From Planctomyces sp. SH-PL62 (GTDB lineage Bacteria > Planctomycetota > Planctomycetia > Planctomycetales > Planctomycetaceae), in the NCBI GenBank assembly GCA_945893045.1, contig CAMDEA010000026.1, positions 1 to 63,083 of the forward strand: DNA of 63,083 bases. Direction: 5' to 3'. Of this stretch, positions 9,539 through 18,837 are shown one piece after another. Position 1 is the stretch's first letter. Every line of letters begins with the position of its first letter. Below the pieces are notes generated by a model. That model was not told where the DNA came from. It made no database searches and worked only from the letters and a program-made list of their open reading frames with translations. The position numbers and the translations under genes were made by a program.

Positions 9539-9712
9539 GACATAGCCCTGGCAGGAAATGGAACTCGACGGCCATCCTAACGTCATCGGCGACTGTGGAC
9601 CAAACACTCTTGGCCAAATGACATCGTGTGGCTTGCTGGAGGAGACAATGACCGCTTGCTAGCTTGTCCGCGTCTCCACGAAGCCCGACGTCTTCCGAAA
9701 GGAGCGTGCGTG

Positions 9713-11452
9713 ATGAGCGTGAGAACGGACTGGTCTCGATTCTGGCTGTCGCTGGTCGGCAGTTGGCTCTGGCTGATCGGCACGACGAATTTCGCTGAAG
9801 CCCAGTTTGTCTTTCGCGATGTCGGCGACGAGGCGGGTTTGTTTCCGCACGTCAGCAAGATCGCGGGGCATTCGGCGGCATGGGGTGATATCGACGGGGA
9901 TGGCTGGCCCGATTTGTATGTCGCGACGTTCGGCGGGCATCCGTATGACTCGAAGCCGAATCAGTTGTTTCGCAACGTGCGCGGCAAGTTCACGCTCGAT
10001 GAGCAGCCGGCGCTGCGAGTGCTCGGCCGAGCCAGCGGTTCGGTGTTTGCCGATCTCGATAACGACGGCGATCTCGATCTGTACCTGTCGAATCACGCGA
10101 TCGACGCCGCGGCCTACAAACAACCGCATTACGGTGCGCCCAATTTTCTATTTCGCAACGATGGCGGCGGACGCTTCAGCGATGTTTCCGTGGAATCGGG
10201 ATCGCGACCGGTCGTGACTGGTGATTTCGCCGGTCGCAGCGTGACGGTTCTCGATTACGACGGCGACGGATTGCTCGACCTGTTGGTCGGCGAGTGCATC
10301 TACCAAGGTGGAGCCGGCCGCACGAAGCTGCTACGAAATCTCGGCGGCCTGAAGTTCCAAGACTTGACCGCGAAAGTCGGATTGCCCGCGCTGGCCACCG
10401 GCTTGGGAGTCGCCGCCGGAGACGTCACCGGCGATGGGTGGCCCGATCTTTTCATCGCTGGCCGCGACGTGCTGAAAGCCGGACGCGATCCGGGCAATCA
10501 CCTATTCATCAACGATGGTCGCGGAGCGTTTCGTGAACTGCCAAAGACTCATGCCGATTTCACTTGGGATTACACGACGCACACGCTCGACGACACGACC
10601 TGCGGCGTGACCATCGCCGACGTGAATCGCGATGGCCAGCCGGACATTCTGATTGGTCATCACTACAGCCAGCCGTGGCATGTCGGCGGTGTGCCGGTGC
10701 GACTGTATTTGCATCGCGGTCTCGTCGATGGGCTGCCGAAGTTTGAAGACGTCACGTCGGCGGTCGGCCTGAAGCCTCTGCCGATGAAAGCTCCGCACGT
10801 CGAGATTCAAGACTTCAACAATGACGGCTGGCCGGACATCTCGACGCCGATCGTGAAGTTCGCGGGAGGCAAGTCCTATCCGGTGATCTTCCAAAGTCTC
10901 GGTGTCGATGCCGCGACCGGCTTGCCACGCTTCCGTGAAGACGCTTTGGCCGTGAACGATTTTCCGACGCCCGACGACATCAAGCTGGCCGGCACGGGCG
11001 AGTTCTTCGACAAGCTCGAGCGCGAAAAGAAAATCATCTACACGGCCCCCGGCCCCAGCGGCGACTTCGATCGTGACGGCCGGTTGGATTTCTTCCTCGC
11101 CAACTGGTGGGTCACCGCTCGCTCGATGTTGCTGCGGAATGAAACCCCCGGCGGCCACTGGTTGGACGTCGCCGTCGAAGGGACCGCGAAGGCCGGAGTG
11201 AATCGGACCGGCATCGGTGCTGTCATTCGCATCTATCCCGCCGGTCAACTCGGCCAACCGAAACCGTTGCTCGGAGCGAAAGAAATCACCGCCAGTTGCG
11301 GCTACACATCCGGCCAAGAATCGATCGCGCACTTCGGACTCGGCGCGATTGAGAAGTGCGACATCGAAGTCGTGCTGCCTCACGGTCGCGGTCGTTGGGA
11401 ACGTCGCGATGTCGCCCCGGATCAACGCCTCGTCATCAAGTCCGACCCGTAG
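9713..11452 (+). CDS. Secreted FG-GAP/VCBS repeat protein with ASPIC/UnbV C-terminal domain
   Basis: A 579-residue exported beta-propeller. The start has AAAGGAG about 8 nt upstream and gives a leader (WSRFWLSLVGSWLWLIGTTN, cut near AEA). At least seven calcium-binding-type repeats follow: DIDGDGWPDLY, DLDNDGDLDLY, DYDGDGLLDLL, DVTGDGWPDLF, DVNRDGQPDIL, DFNNDGWPD and DFDRDGRLDFF. The last 100 residues match the ASPIC/UnbV module (GGHWLDVAVEGT near its start, then SCGYTSGQESIAHFGLG). Such proteins are common in planctomycetes and are thought to act at the cell surface or in extracellular binding; the ligand is unknown. Confidence 0.92.
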   Translation: MSVRTDWSRFWLSLVGSWLWLIGTTNFAEAQFVFRDVGDEAGLFPHVSKIAGHSAAWGDIDGDGWPDLYVATFGGHPYDSKPNQLFRNVRGKFTLDEQPALRVLGRASGSVFADLDNDGDLDLYLSNHAIDAAAYKQPHYGAPNFLFRNDGGGRFSDVSVESGSRPVVTGDFAGRSVTVLDYDGDGLLDLLVGECIYQGGAGRTKLLRNLGGLKFQDLTAKVGLPALATGLGVAAGDVTGDGWPDLFIAGRDVLKAGRDPGNHLFINDGRGAFRELPKTHADFTWDYTTHTLDDTTCGVTIADVNRDGQPDILIGHHYSQPWHVGGVPVRLYLHRGLVDGLPKFEDVTSAVGLKPLPMKAPHVEIQDFNNDGWPDISTPIVKFAGGKSYPVIFQSLGVDAATGLPRFREDALAVNDFPTPDDIKLAGTGEFFDKLEREKKIIYTAPGPSGDFDRDGRLDFFLANWWVTARSMLLRNETPGGHWLDVAVEGTAKAGVNRTGIGAVIRIYPAGQLGQPKPLLGAKEITASCGYTSGQESIAHFGLGAIEKCDIEVVLPHGRGRWERRDVAPDQRLVIKSDP

Positions 11453-11463
11453 CCCGGCCGAAT

Positions 11464-11558
11464 GCCGATCGCCGACGGCCGACAGCCGTGATACCGTTTT
11501 TGACGACTTCGGAAAAACGGTATCGCGGTCATCGGCTTTCGGCTGACGGCTTTCAGCC
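11464..11558. repeat. Inverted repeat, ATACCGTTTTT/AAAAACGGTAT core
   Basis: The core arms 11491-11501 and 11513-11523 are perfect (11 bp). The flanks (GCCGATCGCCGACGGCCGAC, and on the right TCATCGGCTTTCGGCTGACG) pair imperfectly. It belongs to the same family as 36364-36449 and, more loosely, 33560-33629. It lies between two co-directional secreted-protein genes. Confidence 0.8.
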
Positions 11559-11597
11559 GGACACTTCAGCACCAAACTTTTCCGAAGGAGACAGTTG

Positions 11598-12905
11598 ATG
11601 TTCACAGCGATTCGCCCACGTGTTCTCGGAATGTGCTTCTTGGCTGGACTCTGCTTCTCGCCGGCAAGGGCCGAGGAGCCGAAACTGAATTGGTTGCCGG
11701 CCACCGCCTACGCGATTCCCAAAGAGACGACCAATCAAGGCAGCGGCTATTTCTCGATCGTCGCCGGCAAGAACGGGCGGCTCTACATCGGCACGGCGAA
11801 GTACGGCGTCGGCTCGTACCTCGTCGAGTTCGATCCGGCCACCAAGCAAATGAAGATCGTCGTTGATACGCACAAGGAGATCGGCACGACCGCCACCGGC
11901 TTCGCGGCTCAGTCGAAGATCCACACACGGAACAACGTCGGAGCCAGCGGCAAAATCTACTTCGCCACCAAGCAGGGCTATCCAGAGAAGGACAAGAACG
12001 AGAAGTGGGAGGACTATCCCGGCGGCTATCCGATGGTCTACGACCCGCAGACTGGCAAGACCAAGGTCTATCCGATTCCGGTGCCGCATCACGGCATCAT
12101 CAGCATCACTCCCGACGAGTCGCGCGGCATCGCGTACATCTCGACCTGCGCGGACAAGCAGCCGGAAGATTCGCACTTCATGATTCTGAATCTGGAGAAA
12201 GGGACGTATCGCGACTTGATGGACTGCCACCACATCTTTGCTTTCATCTCGATCGACCATCTCGGCCGAGCGTACCACCCCATCCTTGGTGGCGAGATCG
12301 CTCGGTACGACCCCAACACCGACAAGCTCGAACGGCTGAAGCAAACGATTGACGGACAGCCGCCGACCAAGGAATCGAACCTCGCGCTGCCGACAGGGCA
12401 CCCGATCAACTGGGACATCTCCCCCGACGGCAAGACGCTGTACTGCCTGCCGATGAGCACCAATCAACTCTTCGCCTACGACCTGACGGCGACTGTCGAC
12501 ACGCTGCCCGGCAAGAGTCTCGGCACGCTGGTCGCCGGTGCCAAGACCGTCGATTGCCGAGCGATGTGCGTCGGCCCCACCGGCGAGGTCTGTGCCGCTG
12601 TCACCGAGGGAGGCCGATTCGCGAAGGAAGCTCCCGGCATGAACCTGCTGCACAACGTCCGCTATCGGCCGGGAAGTTCCGGCCCCGTCGATCTCGGCGC
12701 GGTCTCGATCAAGAACCCGGACTACACCGAGTTCGTCGACAAAGACGGAAAGCCTCTGCCGATGCACTACGGCATTGTCAAACTTCCCGATGGCACGACG
12801 ACCACGAAATACGTGAACCTCGGCTGTGCTCAAACGAGCGACGGCAGCATCTATTCGCTGGCCCTCGTGCCATACACGCTCCTGCAAGTCGAACCCCCGC
12901 AGTGA
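11598..12905 (+). CDS. Secreted beta-propeller-like hypothetical protein
   Basis: A 435-residue exported protein. The ATG at 11598 has GAAGGAG 7 nt upstream; the adjacent TTG is rejected. The signal peptide is VLGMCFLAGLCFSPARA, cleaved before EEPK. Repeated units (GKNGRLYIGTAKYG, ISITPDESRGIAYISTC, WDISPDGKTLYCLPMSTNQL) look like blades of a seven- or eight-bladed propeller, as in lactonase or quinoprotein-type folds. No catalytic signature is recognised. It follows the FG-GAP protein in the same direction, separated by an inverted repeat. Confidence 0.85.
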   Translation: MFTAIRPRVLGMCFLAGLCFSPARAEEPKLNWLPATAYAIPKETTNQGSGYFSIVAGKNGRLYIGTAKYGVGSYLVEFDPATKQMKIVVDTHKEIGTTATGFAAQSKIHTRNNVGASGKIYFATKQGYPEKDKNEKWEDYPGGYPMVYDPQTGKTKVYPIPVPHHGIISITPDESRGIAYISTCADKQPEDSHFMILNLEKGTYRDLMDCHHIFAFISIDHLGRAYHPILGGEIARYDPNTDKLERLKQTIDGQPPTKESNLALPTGHPINWDISPDGKTLYCLPMSTNQLFAYDLTATVDTLPGKSLGTLVAGAKTVDCRAMCVGPTGEVCAAVTEGGRFAKEAPGMNLLHNVRYRPGSSGPVDLGAVSIKNPDYTEFVDKDGKPLPMHYGIVKLPDGTTTTKYVNLGCAQTSDGSIYSLALVPYTLLQVEPPQ

Positions 12906-12917
12906 AAAAGAATTTCG

Positions 12918-12979
12918 ACCGCTAATCTACGCTAATCGTCGCTAATCAGAATTAGCGCAGATTAGCGACGATTAGCGGT
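12918..12979. repeat. Inverted repeat built of ATTAGCG units at 10-bp spacing
   Basis: Arms 12918-12946 and 12951-12979. Each arm holds three copies of the heptamer CGCTAAT/ATTAGCG spaced exactly 10 bp apart with variable trinucleotides between. It is the same family as 25788-25863. Confidence 0.9.
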
Positions 12980-13094
12980 TTGATTGGCTGTTTGCAGTTC
13001 GACTCCGCGCCGGTTTTGAAACCGATCCGCGCCGTTGTTAGCCTTGTTGCGTTGAGTTTCCTCTCACCACTTTCTCGTCCCAGGAGTCTGAATC

Positions 13095-14567
13095 ATGGTC
13101 GCGACTGCTGAAGCCAAATTTTCTGCCCCGAAAATCCGTCAGACCAACATGCTCATCAACGGCAAGTGGGTCGAATCCCGCAGCGGCAAGCGGTTCAAGA
13201 CGATCAACCCGGTGAATGAAACCGTGATCGCCGAAGTGGCCGAGGGCGATCCCGCCGACGTCGATGCTGCCGTGAAAGCCGCACGCGCTGCGTTTGAATC
13301 CGGGCCGTGGTCCAAGATGGATGCTCGCGACCGAGGTCGCTTGATGAACAAGCTGGCCGACTTGATGGAAGCGAATCTCGATGAGTTGGCCGCGCTCGAA
13401 TCGCTCGACAACGGCAAACCGATCAGCGACGCACGAGCCGCCGACTTGCCGCTGTCGATCGACTGCATCCGCTACTACGCCGGCTGGGCCGACAAGCTCA
13501 CGGGGGACACGATTCCGATTCGCGGCAACTATTTCTGCTACACGCGCCGCGAGCCGGTTGGCGTCGTCGGCCAAATCATTCCTTGGAATTTTCCGCTGCT
13601 GATGGCGGCCTGGAAATGGGGACCAGCTCTGGCCGCCGGCTGCACGATCATCATGAAGCCGGCCGAACAAACGCCGCTCACCTGTTTGCGGCTGGCCGAA
13701 CTGGCTCAAGAGGCGGGCATCCCCGATGGCGTCATCAACGTCATCCCCGGATTCGGAGCGACCGGTGCCGCGATGGTGAAGCATCCTGGGATCGACAAGA
13801 TCGCCTTCACCGGCCATTACGAGACCGCTCAGAAGATCATGGTCGATGCCTCCACCACGCTGAAGCGGCTGACGTTTGAGTTGGGAGGCAAAAGCCCGAA
13901 CGTGGTCTTCGCCGACGCCGACCTCGACGCGGCGGTTGCCGGTGCCGAGTTCGGTTTGTTCTTCAATCAAGGCCAGTGCTGCTGCGCCGGCAGCCGGCTG
14001 TTCGTCGAGCAATCAGTCCACGACAAGTTTGTCGACAAGATGCTCACCAGCGCGAAGGCCAGACGGCTCGGCGACCCATTCGATCCGAACACGACGCAAG
14101 GCCCGCAGGTCGATTCGGACCAGTTCAACAAAATCATGTCGTACATCGACAAGGGCAAATCCGAAGGTGCGAAGTGCCTGACCGGCGGCAGCCGATTCGG
14201 CAACAAGGGCTACTTCATCGAACCGACCATCTTCACCGGCGTGACCGACGAGATGGCGATTGCGAAAGACGAAATCTTCGGCCCGGTGATGAGCATCCTG
14301 CCGTTCCAAGGGATGGACGAGATCATCACCCGCGCGAACAGTACGCACTACGGCCTGGCTGCTGCTGTCTGGACGAAGGACGTTCAGAAAGCACATCGCT
14401 TCGCCGCCAGCGTCCGCGCCGGCACGGTATGGGTGAACTGCTACGACGTCTTCGACGCCGCCGCCCCCTTCGGCGGCTTCAAAATGAGCGGCATGGGTCG
14501 CGAACTCGGTGCCGCAGCGCTCGCCAACTACACCGAATCAAAGACGGTGACCATGAGCTTGGGATAG
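13095..14567 (+). CDS. NAD-dependent aldehyde dehydrogenase (ALDH2-like)
   Basis: A 490-residue cytoplasmic enzyme oxidising aldehydes to acids with NAD(P)+. The catalytic stretch [12 protein letters not shown] (nucleophile Cys about 296) and the general-base Glu262 in FELGGKSP are both intact; the Cys stretch equals that of mitochondrial ALDH2. IPWNFP (residues 162-167) and the cofactor Lys in [10 protein letters not shown] are present. The cofactor loop reads FTGHYE where the family usually has FTGSTE. AGGAG lies 8 nt before the ATG. It is preceded and followed by inverted repeats, so it is probably monocistronic. The substrate cannot be told. Confidence 0.95.
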   Translation: MVATAEAKFSAPKIRQTNMLINGKWVESRSGKRFKTINPVNETVIAEVAEGDPADVDAAVKAARAAFESGPWSKMDARDRGRLMNKLADLMEANLDELAALESLDNGKPISDARAADLPLSIDCIRYYAGWADKLTGDTIPIRGNYFCYTRREPVGVVGQIIPWNFPLLMAAWKWGPALAAGCTIIMKPAEQTPLTCLRLAELAQEAGIPDGVINVIPGFGATGAAMVKHPGIDKIAFTGHYETAQKIMVDASTTLKRLTFELGGKSPNVVFADADLDAAVAGAEFGLFFNQGQCCCAGSRLFVEQSVHDKFVDKMLTSAKARRLGDPFDPNTTQGPQVDSDQFNKIMSYIDKGKSEGAKCLTGGSRFGNKGYFIEPTIFTGVTDEMAIAKDEIFGPVMSILPFQGMDEIITRANSTHYGLAAAVWTKDVQKAHRFAASVRAGTVWVNCYDVFDAAAPFGGFKMSGMGRELGAAALANYTESKTVTMSLG

Positions 14568-14600
14568 ATACGTTCGTTAGACAACGCGATTCCTCAATTC

Positions 14601-14698
14601 GGGGTCGGGTGTTCGGTTTTTCGGAATTGGCGGGTAGGAGTCTCGTTTGCAATCGAAGCTCTCGTCCCGTAATTCCGAAAAACCGAACACCCGGCCCC
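14601..14698. repeat. Long inverted repeat, 28-bp arms (TTCGGAATT family)
   Basis: Arms 14601-14628 and 14671-14698 match with one mismatch over 28 bp, with a 42-bp loop. The gap lies between convergent genes. It shares the words GGGTC and TTCGGAATTGG with the 35-bp-arm element at 61441-61540. Confidence 0.9.
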
Positions 14699-14705
14699 TG
14701 CATTT

Positions 14706-16115
14706 CTAGCCTTCGCAAATCTCGCCGACGACTTGGCCATGCACGTCGGTCAGGCGATAGTCGCGGCCTTGGAAGCGGAACGTCAATCGCGTGTGATCGA
14801 AGCCCAGGCGATCGAGCAGTGTCGCGTTGAGGTCGTGGACGTGGACCGGATCGCGAGCGACGTTGAAGCTGTGATCGTCGGTCTCGCCAAAGGTTTGGCC
14901 GCCGCGAATGCCGCCGCCGGCCAACCACATCGAGAAGCAACGGCCGTGATGGTCGCGGCCGTAGTTCTCCGGCGTGAGCTTGCCTTGGCAATACACCGTG
15001 CGGCCGAACTCGCCGCCCCAGACGACCAGCGTCTCGTCGAGCAAGCCGCGCTGCTTGAGGTCTCGGACCAGTGCGGCACACGCTTGATCGACGTCGCCGC
15101 ATTGCAAACGCAGGTCCGACGGCAAGTCGTAATGCTGATCCCAACCGCGATGATAAAGCTGCACGAACCGCACGCCCCGCTCGACCAACCGCCGAGCCAG
15201 CAGACAATTCGCTGCGAACGATCCGGGGCGGCGAGCCTCTTTGCCGTACAACTCAAATGTGGATTCGCTCTCGCGAGACAGGTCGGTCAGTTCCGGGACG
15301 GCGGTCTGCATTCGGAACGCGGTCTCGTACTGCGCGATGCGTGTTTCAATCTCGGTGTCGCCGAGTTTTTCCAATCGCCGTTGATTGAGTTCGGCGAGCG
15401 TGTCGAGCATTCGTCTCCGCGAATCGACCGACAGTCCGGGCGGGTTTTTGAGGAACAACACCGGTTCGCCATCGGTGCGGAACTGCACCCCCTGATGCTG
15501 CGACGGCAGGAACTCCGCACCCCACAACCGCGCGTACAACGGATCGGCCGGACGAGCAGCGCTGCCTCGCGACAACAGCACGATGAACGCCGGCAGGTTG
15601 TCATTCGCTCGGCCAAGGCCGTGACTGATCCAGGCTCCAAAACTGGGGCGGCCCGGCTGTTGATGCCCGGTCTGCAAGTACGTCACGGCCGGATCGTGAT
15701 TGATCGCCTCCGTGGTCACGCTGCGGATCACGCACAGGTCATCGACGACGCCGGCCGTGTGCGGCAGCAACTCGCTGACCCAGGTGCCGCAGTCGCCATG
15801 CTGAGCAAATCGAAAGGCCGACGCGGTGAGCGGCAAGCTCGCCTGCCCCGACGTCATGCCGGTCAGCCGTTGAGTCCCTCGCACCGATGCGGGCAACTCC
15901 TGTCCGTGCCATTCGTGCAGTCTCGGCTTGTGATCCAGCAGGTCCACTTGCGAAGGCCCACCGTGCATGAAGAGCGAGATGATGCTGCGGGCTTTCGGAG
16001 TTCGATGCGGCTGCGCGGCGAACCCGTCGTCGGCGAGCAGCGTCGCCAGCGCGGTGGCTCCGAAGCCCAAGCTGGATTGCTTCAACCAATCGCGGCGAGT
16101 GACTTCGTGAGGCAT
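14706..16115 (-). CDS. DUF1501 family secreted protein
   Basis: A 469-residue DUF1501 protein, closest in layout to the one at 2661-4076. The leader TRRDWLKQSSLGFGATALATLL is twin-arginine type, starting at residue 6. FMHGGPSQVDLLDHKPRL, a GGEFGRTVYCQGKLTPENYG stretch with the following GRDHHGRCFS, and a C-terminal DVHGQVVGEI (compare DVHGEVVSGL in the other) are visible. AAGGA lies about 9 nt before the ATG. No DUF1549/DUF1553 gene is nearby; pdxJ lies upstream, separated by an inverted repeat. Confidence 0.93.
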   Translation of the reverse strand: MPHEVTRRDWLKQSSLGFGATALATLLADDGFAAQPHRTPKARSIISLFMHGGPSQVDLLDHKPRLHEWHGQELPASVRGTQRLTGMTSGQASLPLTASAFRFAQHGDCGTWVSELLPHTAGVVDDLCVIRSVTTEAINHDPAVTYLQTGHQQPGRPSFGAWISHGLGRANDNLPAFIVLLSRGSAARPADPLYARLWGAEFLPSQHQGVQFRTDGEPVLFLKNPPGLSVDSRRRMLDTLAELNQRRLEKLGDTEIETRIAQYETAFRMQTAVPELTDLSRESESTFELYGKEARRPGSFAANCLLARRLVERGVRFVQLYHRGWDQHYDLPSDLRLQCGDVDQACAALVRDLKQRGLLDETLVVWGGEFGRTVYCQGKLTPENYGRDHHGRCFSMWLAGGGIRGGQTFGETDDHSFNVARDPVHVHDLNATLLDRLGFDHTRLTFRFQGRDYRLTDVHGQVVGEICEG

Positions 16116-16144
16116 GGGTGATTCCTTGTTGAACCAAGAGGGAG

Positions 16145-16217
16145 AACACGGATTTCACGGAGGACGCGGATTGACGCTGATCCGCGGCATGAATCCGCGT
16201 TCTCCGCGATCCGTGTT
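16145..16217. repeat. Inverted repeat, arms about 26-28 bp
   Basis: Left arm 16145-16172 (begins AACACGGATTTC) and right arm 16192-16217 (ends CGATCCGTGTT) are imperfect reverse complements. It lies between pdxJ and the downstream DUF1501 gene. Confidence 0.75.
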
Positions 16218-16222
16218 GAAAT

Positions 16223-16951
16223 TCAACTTTGACAGATCGCGACGTAGCGCCGCACGGCTTCCGACATGCCCAACTCCAGCGCGTCGGCGACCAGTGCATG
16301 GCCGATGGAAACTTCTTCGACGTGAGGCACCGCTTGCAGGAATGGGCCGAGGTTGTCGAGATTCAAATCGTGTCCGGCATTCACTCCGAGTCCGACCTGT
16401 TGAGCGGCTCGCGCGGTGGCGGCATACTGCGCGAGCGAGGCGTCACGTTGCGCGGTGGCGAAATCGCGAGCGAACGGCTCGGTGTAAAGTTCGATGCGAT
16501 GTGCTCCGGTCGCGGGGACGAACTGCATCACTTCGGGAGTTGGGTCCATGAAGATCGAGACGCGAATGCCGGCGGCTCGGAGTGGCGGGACGACGCGTTT
16601 CAACAGGTCGGCTTGCGCGATGACGTCCCAGCCGTGGTCCGAGGTGCGTTGATCGGGAGCGTCGGGGACCAGCGTGCATTGCTCCGGGCGGACGGCGTGG
16701 ACGAGGCTCAGAAAGTCGTCGGTTGGGTAGCCTTCGATGTTGAACTCGACGCCCAGTTCGCGAGTGAGCTGCCGCAATTCATGCACGTCGCTGGGTCGTG
16801 TGTGGCGTTCGTCCGGCCGGGGATGCACGGTGATTCCGGCGGCTCCGGCGGCGACGCACAGCCGAGCGAATCGGCACACATCGGGCAGGCCGTTGTCTCG
16901 TGTGTTTCGCAGCAAGGCGACTTTGTTGAGGTTGGCGCTGAAGGCGGTCAT
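16223..16951 (-). CDS. pdxJ: Pyridoxine 5'-phosphate synthase
   Basis: Cytoplasmic TIM-barrel enzyme of the DXP-dependent vitamin B6 pathway: 1-deoxyxylulose 5-phosphate + 3-amino-2-oxopropyl phosphate gives pyridoxine 5'-phosphate. The 242-residue length is typical. Family signatures are NLNKVALLRNTR at the N-terminus, GITVHPRPDERH (phosphate and catalytic residues, near 39-50), FNIEGYP (catalytic Glu) and GLGVNAGHDLNLDNL. No pdxA is in the window. The gene is divergent from the DUF4190-type gene at 17230, with an inverted repeat in the shared upstream region. Confidence 0.97.
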   Translation of the reverse strand: MTAFSANLNKVALLRNTRDNGLPDVCRFARLCVAAGAAGITVHPRPDERHTRPSDVHELRQLTRELGVEFNIEGYPTDDFLSLVHAVRPEQCTLVPDAPDQRTSDHGWDVIAQADLLKRVVPPLRAAGIRVSIFMDPTPEVMQFVPATGAHRIELYTEPFARDFATAQRDASLAQYAATARAAQQVGLGVNAGHDLNLDNLGPFLQAVPHVEEVSIGHALVADALELGMSEAVRRYVAICQS

Positions 16952-16962
16952 CGGTGGCTTTC

Positions 16963-17025
16963 GTGGAGCACGTTTTCAACGTGCTCGGAATTTGGTGGAT
17001 TGGGCACGTTGAAAACGTGCCCCAC
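16963..17025. repeat. Inverted repeat of two GCACGTT hairpins
   Basis: Arms 16963-16984 and 17004-17025 match with one mismatch over 22 bp. Each arm folds alone (GCACGTT-TTC-AACGTGC on the left, GCACGTT-GAA-AACGTGC on the right). It sits in the divergent intergenic region 16952-17229, 5' of both genes, so a plain terminator role is unlikely for this copy. The remaining 200 bp shows no gene. Confidence 0.88.
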
Positions 17026-17229
17026 GTCATTCGTCACAGATTCTCCGTGACCGGGCTATTGAAGCGATATTATCGGCCTGACCGGTGTGCGTTGAGTGAC
17101 GCGGAGCCGGTCGGGAGTGGCCACAACTCGGCCGAGTGGTATCATGGCCGGCCGTTTCCGTCGTTTTTCGGCGAACGGACGTATTGGCCGACGATCCCGC
17201 CAACTCAACTTTTCGCCGTGAGGTGCCGC

Positions 17230-17952
17230 ATGTCTCAGACCCTCGATCAACTGGAACCGTCCGCCGTGCAACCTTCATCCGCCGAGCCGAACTTTGATGA
17301 ATTTGCCTACAAGCCGATTCCGCCGCTGGCTCCGGTGTCGGCACTGTTGGGGATTTGCGCGTTGTCGGGACTGCTTAGTCCGCTGGGTGTGGTCTTTGCG
17401 GTGTTTGGTTTTGTGCTCGGCTTCGTGGCCTTGCGACAGATCGATCAATCGGACGGTGGCCTGAGCGGTCGCAAGCTCGCGATGGCCGGGGTTGTGACCT
17501 CGGTGGTGTTGCTCGTCAGTGGTGTGGCGTTACACGTCTATTGGTTTCAGACGGAAGTGCCTCCAGGGTATCAGCGAATCAGCTTTGGTTTGGACATCTC
17601 GAAGAAGGGGTTCGTCATGGAGGAGGGGCAGGGCCGAGTCCATCCAGACATCGCGGCCTTGGAAGGGAAACCTCTGTTTCTGAAAGGCTACATGTACCCT
17701 GGAACTCAGTTGGATGACCTGTCGACGTTCTTGCTCTGCCGAGACAATGGCGACTGTTGTTTCGGAGGACAGCCGAAGTTGACCGATATGATCAAAGTGA
17801 AGATGAAAGGCGACTTGAAGGCCCAGCACATGCAACACATGGTCTCGGTGGCGGGGGTTTTCCGGTTGCGTGATTTGCGAAAAGCCGGCAACCTAGAACC
17901 GGCCTTTGAACTGGAAGCCACACACTTTGGCCTCGCCAAGACGTCGTATTGA
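17230..17952 (+). CDS. DUF4190-like membrane protein with DUF3299-like C-terminal domain
   Basis: A 240-residue membrane protein. The ATG at 17230 has GAGG about 7 nt upstream; reading from 16954 would pass through an inverted repeat. Two adjacent hydrophobic segments (residues about 37-68 and 78-101) form a DUF4190-type hairpin. The C-terminal half (KPLFLKGYMYPGTQLDDLSTFLLCRDNGDCCFGG) resembles DUF3299, with the Cys pair in CCFGGQPKLTDMI. The next gene has the same C-terminal domain on a lipoprotein anchor, so the two probably work together in the periplasm. The ligand or role is not known. Confidence 0.82.
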   Translation: MSQTLDQLEPSAVQPSSAEPNFDEFAYKPIPPLAPVSALLGICALSGLLSPLGVVFAVFGFVLGFVALRQIDQSDGGLSGRKLAMAGVVTSVVLLVSGVALHVYWFQTEVPPGYQRISFGLDISKKGFVMEEGQGRVHPDIAALEGKPLFLKGYMYPGTQLDDLSTFLLCRDNGDCCFGGQPKLTDMIKVKMKGDLKAQHMQHMVSVAGVFRLRDLRKAGNLEPAFELEATHFGLAKTSY

Positions 17953-17973
17953 TTAAGCACACGGAGCCTCGCG

Positions 17974-18696
17974 ATGACTCTCTGCCCCAAATTGGAATGG
18001 ATGCTGGCGGGGGGCGTCCTCTTGGCCGGAACGCTCGCGGGTTGCGGACACGTTGAGGGCGAGGCGGCGAACTCCAACGCAACGGCGACCGTGACTCTCG
18101 GTTCGCTCACGGACGTATCAGCCTCGAAATCCGAACCGACGAACGTTCAACCCGCGTCGGCCAACCAAGAGGTTGCATCCGAGACGGTCTCCGCAGGCGA
18201 TCCATCCGCAGAGAACAAATCGTCGAACACTGCTGAACTCACCGGTGCGAATTCCACCACGAACTCAACTCCAGCCGATGAGACGCGATCGTTCAAAGTC
18301 GAAGGCCCGGAGCAAGCCATTCGAGTCAGCTTCGACGACGTCGATCTGCTGAAGGTGCTGAACCTCGACCCGGTCCCGGCGGATGCTCCGGAACGATTGC
18401 CGAAGTGGCTGAAGGCGCTCGATGGCAAACGGATTCGAGTCCGCGGCTTCATGTTCCCACCGTTTCAAGACACGGACATTCGTGGCTTCGTTCTGGCTCG
18501 CGACAATCAAATCTGCTGCTTCGGGCGGACACCGAAAGAATACGACTTGATCGACACCTTCATGCGCAAAGGGGTGGCGACTCATTACATTCAAGGCCGT
18601 CCGTTCGACGTTGTTGGCGTCTTCCATATCAAATCAGACATCGAGAAATACACCGCGATGTACGAACTGGAAGACGCGATCGTGATCGAGAAATAG
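17974..18696 (+). CDS. Lipoprotein with DUF3299-like domain
   Basis: A 240-residue predicted lipoprotein (lipobox LAGC after the segment LAGGVLLAGTLAGC). A low-complexity Ser/Thr/Asn/Ala-rich spacer (residues about 30-105) precedes the DUF3299-like domain: GKRIRVRGFMFPPFQDTDIR, then ARDNQICCFGRTPKEYDLID. The CCFG motif and the order of blocks match the gene just upstream (22-bp gap), so the pair derives from a duplicated domain with different membrane anchors. It is likely co-transcribed with its neighbour. Confidence 0.82.
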   Translation: MTLCPKLEWMLAGGVLLAGTLAGCGHVEGEAANSNATATVTLGSLTDVSASKSEPTNVQPASANQEVASETVSAGDPSAENKSSNTAELTGANSTTNSTPADETRSFKVEGPEQAIRVSFDDVDLLKVLNLDPVPADAPERLPKWLKALDGKRIRVRGFMFPPFQDTDIRGFVLARDNQICCFGRTPKEYDLIDTFMRKGVATHYIQGRPFDVVGVFHIKSDIEKYTAMYELEDAIVIEK

Positions 18697-18701
18697 TTGC
18701 C

Positions 18702-18812
18702 CCGCCACCGGGCTTGTCCCGGTGGTTCCCGCGCTCTGCACTACGGGATGATTTCAAGTCAACCACGCCGTCGTGCAGAGCGCGGGAACCACCGACGCAA
18801 GGTCGGAGGCGG
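18702..18812. repeat. Long inverted repeat with covarying CTTGT/GCAAG hairpins
   Basis: Arms 18702-18741 and 18773-18812 (40 bp each), with a perfect 21-bp core. The outer part of each arm is its own hairpin: left stem CCACCGGG/CCCGGTGG with loop CTTGT, right stem CCACCGAC/GTCGGAGG with loop GCAAG. Two stem pairs change together between arms. It lies between the lipoprotein gene and the first of three tandem paralogues. Confidence 0.9.
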
Positions 18813-18837
18813 GAAAATCGAAACAAGGAGCCTCGCC

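Noticed and set aside
10502..11704. A minus-strand frame antisense to the FG-GAP gene
   Set aside because: It overlaps a well-supported gene with seven repeats and runs through an inverted repeat.
14733..16121. A long plus-strand frame antisense to the DUF1501 gene
   Set aside because: Low-complexity Arg/Ala/Val text with no domain and no ribosome site; the minus strand is a clear gene.
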